Assembly: GCF_042453785.1 (NCBI RefSeq)
Contig: NC_091675.1
Coordinates: 7,328,501-7,392,500 of the forward strand
DNA: 64,000 nucleotides
Direction of reading: 5' to 3'
From: Malus domestica
Lineage: Eukaryota; Streptophyta; Magnoliopsida; Rosales; Rosaceae
Notes under the pieces: model-generated
Told to the model about the DNA's origin: nothing
Databases searched by the model: none
What the model saw: the letters and a program-made list of their open reading frames with translations, nothing else
Shown here: piece after piece, positions 24,083-33,600 of the stretch
Position numbering within the stretch: the stretch's first letter is position 1
Layout of the letters: each line of letters begins with the position of its first letter
Program-made: the position numbers and the translations under genes

Positions 24083-24632
24083 TGTGGAGCCAAAAATATT
24101 CACTAGGCGACACGTGGACTTTTGGACAAAAGAGGACAAAAATACCCTCGAGGCATACCGAGTTTCCTACACGCGAGCAGTGGAGAATCATCCATCAACC
24201 AAGTCAGGAGTACCCAAAATGGGTAACGATTCAAAACCTATTTCATTCCATATATGTTTTTACCTCATTTTTTCCTTATTTGATTAGCCAATTATACAAA
24301 AAACCACCAAAACATTCATTTTATGTTTAATAGCCAAATAAATTGGCTAATTAAACCTAAATCAAACCCAAAAAACCCTAGCCACCTCCTATCCTTATAA
24401 ATATACTCTCATTTCTCACCAAAAAGCCAATTCCAACACTTTGGCAAAAATCCCAAAATTCTCTAAACACTCTTTCTCTCTAAATTCTAACTTTGGCATC
24501 GGAGGTTCTTCGGCCAAAGCCCCCCCCCCATTCATCGTGGGCGCGTGAGGCTCTTGGCCTTAACCTAAGGTGTTAATTGTTTTGTAGGTGCAAAATCGTC
24601 CAAGATCGAGGAGGAAGAAATTTGCATCCACA
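24083..24632 (+). repeat. 3' LTR of the gypsy-like element
   Basis: 550 bp, about 99% like the 5' LTR apart from small indels. It is preceded by the purine-rich tract AGGTGTGGGGGCATT. Confidence 0.85.
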
Positions 24633-24637
24633 GTATC

Positions 24638-25874
24638 CAATTAAAAAAATGAAATGTTGGGAAAAAGAGACTGGTTCAATCAAAAGAAAAAAGAGGCTTG
24701 GTCAATATTTCTCCTGGTGACACCAATAAAAAAATGTTTAATCACGTCCGTCAGGACAGTTTCATGAACTTTGAAAAAGGATAATAGCAGGAGATTAAAT
24801 TTGTAGATAAAATTTATAAATAAATAACTTGTCACCAATAAGAATGAGCACGTTTATCAATGCTTAAGTAATAATTCAATACTTTCACGTTATTTAATTT
24901 TCAAATTTAATTTCTCTATCATTACTTCTTTGAAAAATACCAATAGTACTAGCAAGTGCTATTAACACCGAAAGTGTTGTCAGATAGTAAGAGCCTCTAG
25001 ATTTTCAATACTTGCATTCTACGTAAGTTTGTTGTCAGCAAACCACTCGTCTGAGTTTGTCACCTATATACTAAATTATAAGAAAATATTAACTCAAGTC
25101 ATGTGTACGCATATGTAGATTAATTCAGATCGTTCATATTTGTGGAACTCATAAACCAATAACGGTCGTAACTAGACGTACAGAGATCGTAGCATGGTTT
25201 AAGTATTATTGTATATACCCTCTACAGTTGGTATCCTATGTCTTTGATGCAGAAAGTCGGAAACAAAATGCTTAGTTTAAAGACTTTTGGATGCGTAAAA
25301 CAATACTATATTGCAGACATTTTGCACTTGCATCAAATAATAAACACCGAAAATCTAACATTGGCGGATTTTAGTTTCACAATTTGCTCGTTCATGTGCA
25401 TTCTTCTGTTTCAAACTTGAGGAAGCAAAGCCATGTGTCAATGGTGACAATCAAGCCAAGGAAAATGTAAAATATGATGCAGTTTGGAGTTAAAAAAAAT
25501 CCACAGTAAGATCCTGTAAAACGGGCTGAATTTTCATGAAAACCTGGGGTTAGAGTTGTTACTCCAATCAATCTCTTGAAAAACTTTGGAAAAAAAATTC
25601 TCTTACAAAACCATTTATCTCTGGACGAAGAAAGAATATGTATAAATTTACATGCACAACAAAAACCAGAAAATGGTTTTCTCATTTTTCACTTGTAAAT
25701 TGCTTCCTCTCAAACAAAACTACACAAACATAAAACATGAGAACCTGAAAAATGAACATAAGCTGTACAAAAATTGGAGGAATTCGACAATCATATCACA
25801 TTCATGTATTGGCGGAAGAAAGAATCAAACTCGAAATTTCGGGTGCAGCGTCTTTGATACAAGAAATTGGAGGC
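24638..25874. other. Intergenic spacer
   Basis: AT-rich sequence between the LTR element and the BSD2-like pseudogene. It should include the 3' flank of the latter. No gene was recognised. Confidence 0.45.
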
Positions 25875-26692
25875 TTAAATAGACACCTTCTCACCATCAT
25901 TGTAATTTGGGAATGTGACACATTTGAATGCCTTGCACTTTGAACACAACACCTGACCAATCTGCATTCACATAAAATATAGTTTATTAGATTAAAAAAA
26001 CACCCCGACAACTTCAAGTTTTACACTGAAACACTTCAAGAAAGGAATTGAGGAAAACAGGTCGTCTATTCACGTATCATTCTCTAATTGATTATTAGTT
26101 GTTGAAACCTTTCTCCCTTATCAAGTTAGTCAGATTTTTTTTTTAAATTATTACGTTTGAAGTGTTTTTCTGAATTATAATTTTTCAAGCAGTACATGTA
26201 AAACAAAAAAACCTAAAAATAAAGCACCAAAAATCAAATATTTCTCTTCAAATTCCATAAAAATCAAACCTCTCAAACAAAAAATTATTGGGTTTTGTGA
26301 GGAGGAGGAGCTCAAAACTCACAGCTCCGCAAGATGGCCATCGAAGGTAGAATCAATTGGTCTCGGACTTCACATTCGTTTTCTGCCCTTTGCAAAAATC
26401 GCAAAGCAGCCACCCTATCCCGTCGCAATCTTCGCAGAGAATCGCCACCTCAGCCTTGCAAAAAACTGGAATCAAATCAGTCGGACTGTAACTAAGTATA
26501 CACTTCTGCGGTTGCAGAAAACCGACTTGGAGTTTCAGTTTGCTTGCCTCTTGTTGTTGTTGGACGATAGGGCGAGCAATGCGGGGGCTCGAAGAAACGA
26601 CTTGTCGCTGGCGGCGAGGAGGGAGAAGTACGTCGAGGAGTGAGGTTCCGGGCGGCGACGAAGGACGTCGTCGTCGTCTTCTTCGCCGCCAT
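25875..26692 (-). pseudogene. BSD2-like DnaJ-type cysteine-rich protein, broken
   Basis: Minus strand, two exons: 26692-26323 and 25961-25875, joined in phase 0 by a GT-AG intron. The first exon begins with a Ser/Thr/Arg-rich, chloroplast-transit-like region (MAAKKTTTTSFVAARNLTPR). It then needs a frame change to reach the CEDCDGIGWLLCDFCKGQK zinc-finger half. The second exon reads IGQVLCSKCKAFKCVTFPN and ends at TAA. This matches small plastid proteins related to BUNDLE SHEATH DEFECTIVE 2, whose CxxC pairs bind zinc and act as chaperones (BSD2 itself in Rubisco assembly). Three defects are seen near the exon 1 end and middle: the frame change, a TGA where the family has Arg (CGA to TGA fits deamination), and Trp in place of a zinc-binding Cys (WPSC for CPSC). 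Splice sites are intact, so decay is probably recent. A sequencing error could explain one defect but hardly all. Confidence 0.65.
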
Positions 26693-26814
26693 TGGGATTG
26701 ACTTGCAGCTAATCTTCTCGATATCCGAATAGCAGAGGTGTAGTCTGACGTGGCTACTAAATTACAAGATTGCCACTCCACCAATGCAAATTTGAAGTGG
26801 TAATTCAAATTGTT

Positions 26815-26900
26815 TGACGATATCAATTTGGGCCTTTTCCGATACATGGGCTTTCATTGGGGCCATCGACTTGGGCCTTTTCCGTATATTATGGGCGGGA
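26815..26900. promoter_or_regulatory. Divergent promoter with TGGGCC (site II) motifs
   Basis: The 405 bp between the BSD2-like pseudogene (minus) and the unknown gene (plus) contain TTGGGCC twice and ATGGGCT and TTGGGG variants within 60 bp. TGGGCY site II elements bind TCP factors and are typical of promoters for housekeeping and organelle-related plant genes. A (GA)n leader lies at 27053-27070, just before the plus-strand start. Confidence 0.5.
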
Positions 26901-27097
26901 AGTGTTGTTATTAGTGAAAGAAAAGATATTGGAAGAAGGTTGGAGAAACCCCCAGAAGAAACCACCCACCATAACCAAAACCAAATAAATAAAAATAAAA
27001 ATAAAATCCTAAAAACGAAAATCCAGACGGTGCGAAGCACGGGAAGCTGACGGAGAGAGAGAGAGAGAGATTGAATTAGGGTTTTTGAATTGCAGAG

Positions 27098-28421
27098 ATG
27101 AAGCGCAAAGACTATGAAGAATTAGACGACGACTTCTTCTCTCCTTCCTCAAAATCCAGGAGACTGGTACGCTCTCTGCGCTCCCGATTTTTCCTTTTTT
27201 TATTTGTTTCAATTCCCAATTTCCCAGCAATTTAGGGTTTGTTCCCGCGCTTTTTCTTCACTTTTATTCAATTCTCAACAATTCGTTACCAAAATTTTAT
27301 GTTATGGTTATGGACTATTAATTCGTTACCAAAATTTTATGATATGGTTATGGACTACTACCCACTTTCTGTTTCTCAAATTTGTTGCAGTTTTTTATGT
27401 AAGTATTGTTTTTTGTTGTGGAATTTTGAAGGATGCTGGGTTATTTGCAACTTTGAATGAAGACCAAAGTAGTGCAGCTCAGGTGTTTGATGAAAAGCCA
27501 GCACCAGAAACCAGCGTTGTGATGCAAACGGATGATTTGCCAACGGACCCTTTGCCTTCAGGGGATGAGAGGGCTCTTGTGCTCTATAACCCCACGAATA
27601 CGCGGATTTTCAAAGCACCCGATTCGCAGGATTTCTCTGTCATTGTGAATTCGGACTTGATTCCGGGTTTAAGGGGTAAGCCTCTGGATATCTGTATTGC
27701 TGTTAGTGTTACTCTTTAAGATCTTTGTTTTAGATATGTGGCAAATCATTGTGGTTATATAATCTAATCTCAAGTTCCTATCATGTCAAATGTGTGTGTT
27801 ATCTTTTTGCAATGTGTGTTGATATTATCAGTAACCTTTTGATGGAGATGACTAGGTGGCTGCTATGTTTTGTTTAAATCTGTTTTGTGTACCGTTGTAA
27901 GCGTATTCTTCGATGTAATCATATGTCAAAGTTCTCATGTTTACAATTCAGAAAAACATGAAAAAGGGCGATTTGTTTTCGGTTCTAGAGCGAACAGATA
28001 TTTGTGGTATCCATCTGAGCTTTACTTGAAATTGATCGGTAAATCGTGCCTTTTACTAACTGAATTGTTTCTGGCAGATCATATTTATTCATGGGGATAT
28101 TCAAAATCGCTAAAACCGGTAGAGGATCCTGGGTCCGATGAGGAAAACAAAGAAGTTTCAAATAGGTGTATGGCTGTTGTTCCCTGGGTGGCACCTAACT
28201 TCCCACCAGCATCAAGAGATGAGACACAGGCTGCAAGCCAGTCAGAATCCATGGAAGTTGAAATGATGGACACCGATGATAATGGTTACAATGGGGCGGA
28301 AGCATCGGGGTTTGGTGGAACAATGATGGAAGGACCCGGTGGGATACAATACTGGCAGCAACAGCAGTTACGTTGGATGGAGCCACAGCTCTTCCAAAAC
28401 AATATTACTCCGGTCACTTAA
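27098..28421 (+). CDS. Small nuclear-type plant protein of unknown function
   Basis: Three exons, 27098-27166, 27432-27675 and 28078-28421, with GT-AG introns and matching phases, give 218 residues. The start is fixed by MKRKDYEELDDDFFSPSSKS, a basic/acidic N-terminus with a KSRRL cluster that could be a nuclear signal. Other blocks are ERALVLYNPTNT, FSVIVNSDLIPGL, MAVVPWVAPNFPP and a Gly- then Gln-rich end (GPGGIQYWQQQQLRWMEPQ). I recall similarly built conserved plant proteins (ALVL.P, AVVPWV, WQQQ) annotated only as uncharacterised. The acidic middle (EVEMMDTDDNG) suggests a disordered protein. No catalytic motif is visible. The gene looks intact and shares its upstream region with the BSD2-like pseudogene. 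Confidence 0.75.
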
Positions 28422-28745
28422 TATATAACTCACATCTTACAACTTTGGTTGAGCTGTGCTTTCTTTACTTCTTAGAAGACACCAAGTACCAGTCTAGTAT
28501 TTTGTTCAAACTGAATGGTTATGCTGCTGATGAATTCTGCCACTTCAGGGGAAATTTTATAAATTTAATCCGTGGAAAGTCCGGGTTGCTTTCGGTTTCA
28601 TCCCCAGTTTAGTTTTCGGGGATCCCCAGTTTTGAGATAAATCGTGTATTGTAGCTCAATTTCGGGATAAATCTCAATGTTAAAGTTAATTTCTGGACCA
28701 GATCCTGTTTCATTTGCCTTTGATTTATTCAATCGAAAGTATTAA

Positions 28746-28935
28746 AAGTGCGAAAATGACTTCTTATCGTAGAAATATTGGTGCTGTAAATACATGTTGA
28801 ACGCCGAAAACAAAGAGGTATAGGTGCTGTAAATACATGTTGAACGCCGAAAACAAAGAGGTATAGGTGCTGTAAATACATGTTGAACGTCGAAAAAAAA
28901 AGTGCGATAATCACTTCTTATGGTAGAAATATTGG
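28746..28935. repeat. 43-bp tandem repeat array
   Basis: Nearly three copies of a 43-bp unit (GGTGCTGTAAATACATGTTG followed by AACGCCGAAAACAAAGAGG) lie between two copies of AGTGCGAtAATgACTTCTTAT. It lies about 320 bp past the stop of the unknown gene, possibly in or just beyond its 3' UTR. Confidence 0.8.
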
Positions 28936-29349
28936 AAAATTTAGAAAACAATTATGAAATGTACTGATGCCTACTAGACAAGCTTCAAAGATGGAAATCT
29001 CAGCTAATCTGAAGAGCAAAAGCAAATCGATATACGAGCAGTTAAACGCCTCCCAAGCTATCGTCATCGCAAGGGGGCTGCCTGAATTACCACTCGATTC
29101 CAATACCAAAATCCATAAATTTGAATTTAAATAAATAAAAATGGGGAAAAATACCAAAATCCATGAATTTGAATTTAAATAAATACGGAAAAATGTATCA
29201 ACCTCAACAGAAAAAATCGCCAGAGTAAATAAAAATCGTAGCGAAATTGGGTGAAAAGGTTGAGAGGTTGATGTAGGGAAGCTGCATTCATCTCTATGGC
29301 ACTGTTGTAAATAAGCCAAAGAGCCAAACTCCAGCCCCATAAAAATCAT

Positions 29350-29640
29350 AATTCAATTCGCCTAAATTTAAATTTCACAAAATCCAAGATGGAAAACATA
29401 AACCCAGAAACCCTAACCCTAAAACAGAGAAACAGGAGAAGCAATTAGGGATTCGGCTGAAAGGGAATTGTAGGGTTGTTCGAGCGGCCGGTATATAAAG
29501 GGAGGAGAAACCCTCGCGGGGATACGAAATTACAGATATGTACATTGAAATTTGGTTTCTTCCAAGGCCCAAACTAACTTCTTCCGTCAAAGTAGTGGTC
29601 CAAAGTTGCACTTGTCTTTCATTTTTCCTGGGCCCGGTTT
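29350..29640 (-). promoter_or_regulatory. Promoter-like region pointing left, target unclear
   Basis: Read on the minus strand it has GGGCCC and TTTGGGCC site II-like motifs (29560-29635), a TATA box (TTTATATA near 29495), telobox-like AACCCTA (about 29475) and AGGGTTAGGGTTT (about 29415). This set is typical of ribosomal-protein, snoRNA and translation-factor promoters. Downstream (29350 towards 28950) I find no convincing protein. A frame starting near 29349 has no known motif. The transcript could be non-coding or a decayed gene. Confidence 0.35.
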
Positions 29641-29769
29641 GAATTTTGACAAGGACAAATGGACTTCACCCACAACAAAGGGCAAGAGTGGATTAGTGCG
29701 ATGCATGCGAAAGAGAACATTGCATGTTAGGAGAAAGAAAAAATTCTTGTACATCAAGTAGTATGTTTT

Positions 29770-29937
29770 GCTATTTAGTACTACGGTCTAATAATATTCC
29801 TTTTCACTTGTAAGTAAAAGATCTTAGATTCGATATTTGCCAAAGGGAATTTGAACCATATTTTTACCAGCCCATTATGAGACTTTGTCCACTATGTCAC
29901 CCCTTAGTGTAAATAATATCGTTTGATAAAAAAAGTA
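29770..29937 (+). repeat. SINE copy (tRNA-derived), degenerate
   Basis: Has a B-box-like GATTCGATATTTG, then GGGAATTTGAACCATATTTTTACC, CCAGCCCATTATGAGAC and CCTTAGTGTAAATAATATCG, a tail pattern I recall from plant SINEs. Flanks are AAGTAGTATGTTTT (from 29756) and AAGTAGCGTGTTTT (from 29933), an imperfect target duplication. Confidence 0.6.
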
Positions 29938-29949
29938 GCGTGTTTTAAA

Positions 29950-30636
29950 AGATTGGATGTTGAGATGAGATTATTTATCCGTTAATTTACTGGATTAATA
30001 CAATGCAATTTGTTAAAATAAGTCAACAGGAACATAATAAATGTATTGCATTACTTTCATTAATACAATTGATAGTGTATCTGTATCATATAATTTCTTC
30101 ATACAATTTACTACGAATATACAGTCATACATTCGATTCCAATCATGGATGGTTGCTTGAGATTCCTCCCAACAAATTGGGCCTCAATTCAGGAAACATT
30201 ATTGTAAAAAAGTTATTCGAACAAACCCCCAACCAATTATCCCCTTTATCATCCTCTCTTCTCCGAAAGCCCAAATCATTGTTGCCCGGATTCTTCGGAA
30301 GACGGTGCTGTTTCGGATTGTACGACATCGGAAAGCGCGAAGATCGCCCATCCTAAACTGACGTGGCATTGACGTGGATTATTACCTAACTCTAGCCGCG
30401 GAGCTGAAGAAGGAAAGAAGAAGAGGATAAACATCAAATCAAAACCGGCAAAAACCCGCTCTCGATCCCTTCGTAATTATTCCAAAAACGACACCGTCTC
30501 TATCTTCTTATCCTTAATTACGTAATTACCCAAACGCTTCTTCTTCTTCCTCTATAACTGACATTCTCCTCTCCTCCTCCGCAGCAGCCACCAACTGCTA
30601 TTTTCTAGAGAGAGAAAGAGGGGAGGGAGAGAGAGA
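29950..30636. other. ARA1 upstream region
   Basis: Intergenic DNA and leader of the arabinokinase gene. A CTTCTTCTTC/CTCCTC tract (30535-30585) and a GAGAGAGA tract (30607-30635) lie in the presumed 5' UTR right before the ATG. A TTGGGCC motif is at 30177. Confidence 0.5.
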
Positions 30637-33600
30637 ATGAGGATTGACGAAGAGATCGAAGGAGTGTCGGCGTCGAGGAAACACCTGGTTTTCGCTTACT
30701 ACGTCACTGGCCACGGCTTCGGCCACGCCACTCGCGTCGTCGAGGTCAATTTCTCACTCCGATCAGTCAAACTTTTCAAATTTTTTGTGTCGAGTTTCCA
30801 TTGGCTGTTGATCAGCGCCGCATTCTGTGAGTGTAGGTTGCGCGGCACCTGATTCTCGCCGGCCACGATGTCCACGTCGTCACCGGAGCTCCAGACTTCG
30901 TCTTCACTTCCGAGATTCAATCGCCTCGCCTCTTCATTCGAAAGGTAACGCTTTTACAAATTCAGGCTCGCAATTTGCATGTCTGCCGATGATGATTATT
31001 CATCAAAATTACAAGTTTGTAGAATTATTTTATAATTTTTGATAATTTAAGCTTGCAATTAATAATGTAGCAGTGGAAACTCACTAATTTATGTAATGGT
31101 AAACAAAATTATGATAATTTATATGATTTTTGATATTTTAGCTTGAAATTAGTAGTTTTGCAGTGGAAATTTTAGTAATGTAATGTAATGGTAAACAAAA
31201 TTGTGATCATTTATATGATTTTTGAAGATTTAGCCTGAAATTAGCGATGTAAAGTTGAAATTTTGGTAATTTATGGAATGGTGTGGATATTAGGTTCTTC
31301 TGGACTGTGGAGCTGTTCAGGCAGATGCTTTAACAGTTGATCGTCTTGCTTCCTTGGCGAAGGTAGCGACTAATTTCTATCTGCTGTTTTTTTAAATTGT
31401 ATTTTTTATACCGGCAATGAAGTAATGTTGCTTTTCGATTTTGTTTTTCAGTTATTACTAAATTTTGGGTATTTTTGTTGTGTTTGCTTTTCTTTTGCTT
31501 GGCTGTGTTAGTATTCGGAGACGGCTGTGGCACCTCGGGCTTCAATCTTGAAAACGGAAGTGCAGTGGCTGACCTCCATCAAAGCTGATTTAGTGGTACT
31601 TAAAATGCTTCTTCTGTGGTTTGTTATTCATTGCTTTTTAGTCGGTTAAGCATGAATTGAAGGGAACTTGGATTTGTGTTAATATTTCCCTGATGATCTC
31701 GACTCTGATTGATATCTTGTTCTACTTGTACAAGAACAGGTCTCTGATGTTGTTCCAGTTGCGTGCCGTGCAGCAGCTGATGCAGGAATTCGATCTGTTT
31801 GTGTCACCAACTTCAGGTATCTTGCTATTACTAGCATTCGATTTTGCTCCAACTCTCATAATTTTGAAGTGTAAAAGCATATCTTGAAGTGATAGTTCCA
31901 GTTCTGACTTTTGATGATCTTGAGTTGTCCAACCATTTTTTGAAACTCTCTCTGCTCGTTCTTGCTCTATACAGTTGGGACTTTATCTATGCAGAGTATG
32001 TTATGGCTGCTGGAGATAATCATCGTTCAATCGTTTGGCAGGTGACCTTCCTGTGCTTTAGACTGAATTATTTACTTTAAGATTTTAGTCATTTGCGGCT
32101 TACGACGATATGTATAAACGACTAGATACCAAAGAAGGAGAGTTGGATATCTATAAACTATCTAGAGCAAGGGAAAAGAAGACAAGGGACCTAAACCAAG
32201 TGAGGTGCATCAAGGATGAGGATGGAAAGGTTCTTGCTACAGAGAACGCGGTTAAAGACAGATGGAGAGGTTATTTTCATAATCTTTTCAATGAAGGACA
32301 TGAAATGAGTGCTTCTTTAGGGGAGTTGAGTAACTCAGAAGAGTGTAGAAACTACTCTTTTTATCGTCGAATCCGGAAGGAAGAAGTGATTGTAGCTTTG
32401 AAGAAGATGAAGCATAAAAAAGCAATAGGCCCAGACGATATACCAATCGAAGTGTGGAAACTTTTGGGAGAGACAGGTATAACATGGCTCACTGACCTTT
32501 TCAATAGGATTTTGAAAACGAAGAAGATGCCAAATGAGTGGCGAATGAGCACTTTGGTGCCTATCTACAAGAATAAGGGCGACGTACAAAATTGCATGAA
32601 CTATAGGGGTATTAAGCTAATGAGTCATACAATGAAGCTCTGGGAGAGAGTCATTGAGCATAGATTGAGGCAAGAGACACGGGTTTCGGACAACCAATTC
32701 GGGTTCATGCCAGGGCGCTCAACCATGGAGGCAATCTATCTCTTACGAAGATTGATGGAAAGATATAGAGATGGGAAAAAGGATTTACACATGGTCTTTA
32801 TAGATTTGGAAAAAGCGTATGATAGGGTCCCAAGAGACATTCTTTGGAGGATTTTAGAGAAGAAAGGAGTACGAGTAGCATATATCCAAGCTATAAAGGA
32901 TATGTATGAAGGAGCAAAGACTGCCGTAAGAACTCATGAAGGACAAACCGAAAGCTTTCCCATAACTGTAGGATTACATCAAGGCTCATCCTTAAGTCCT
33001 TACCTTTTTGCGTTGGTAATGGATGAGTTAACACGACATATTCAAGATGATATTCCTTGGTGTATGCTTTTCGCAGACGATATAGTGTTGATAGATGAAA
33101 CTCAGGAAGGGGTAAATGCAAAGCTTAACCTTTGGAGAGAAGTGTTGGAATCTAAAGGTCTTCGCCTAAGCCGATCAAAGACAGAATATATGGAGTGCAA
33201 GTTCAGTGCAAATGGAGGCCAAAACGAGTTAGGGGTGAGGATCGGAGATCAAGAAATACCAAAGAGCGACCGTTTTCGTTACCTAGGATCTATCTTGCAA
33301 AAGAACGGAGAATTAGATGGAGATCTCAACCATAGAATACAAGCTGGATGGATGAAGTGGAAGAGTGCATCCGGCGTGTTGTGTGACCGCCGTATGCCAC
33401 TGAAGCTCAAGGGAAGATTTTATAGGACAGCAATAAGGCCGGCGATGCTGTATGGCACAGAATGTTGGGCGGTGAAACATCAACACGTACACAAAATGGG
33501 TGTAGCGGAGATGAGGATGCTTCGTTGGATGTGTGGGCACACGAGAAAGGATAAGATTAGGAATGAGGATATCCGGGGTAAAGTAGGAGTAGCCGAAATT

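Larger units (their letters stand above)
15504..24632 (+). mobile_element. Young non-autonomous Ty3/gypsy-like LTR retrotransposon (broken)
   Basis: Complete in outline: 5' LTR 15504-16042, 3' LTR 24083-24632, both TGTGGAG...TCCACA, flanked by the 5-bp target duplication GTATC (15499-15503 and 24633-24637). The LTRs differ at about five positions plus small indels, roughly 1%. With the often-used plant rate of 1.3e-8 per site per year that is a few hundred thousand years. The internal part has a repeat-rich leader protein and a gag domain, then only short remnants of a pol-type RNase H region. I see no whole protease, reverse transcriptase or integrase. A solo LTR of another family (20452-22270) is nested inside. 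Downstream of it is an antisense coding-like stretch. The element is broken in several places and would need helper functions. Family assignment to Ty3/gypsy rests on the gag type. Confidence 0.85.

Noticed and set aside
28918-29349. Minus-strand frame of 143 codons behind a promoter-like region
   Set aside because: Hydrophobic, low in coding character, no known motif; kept only as a promoter observation.
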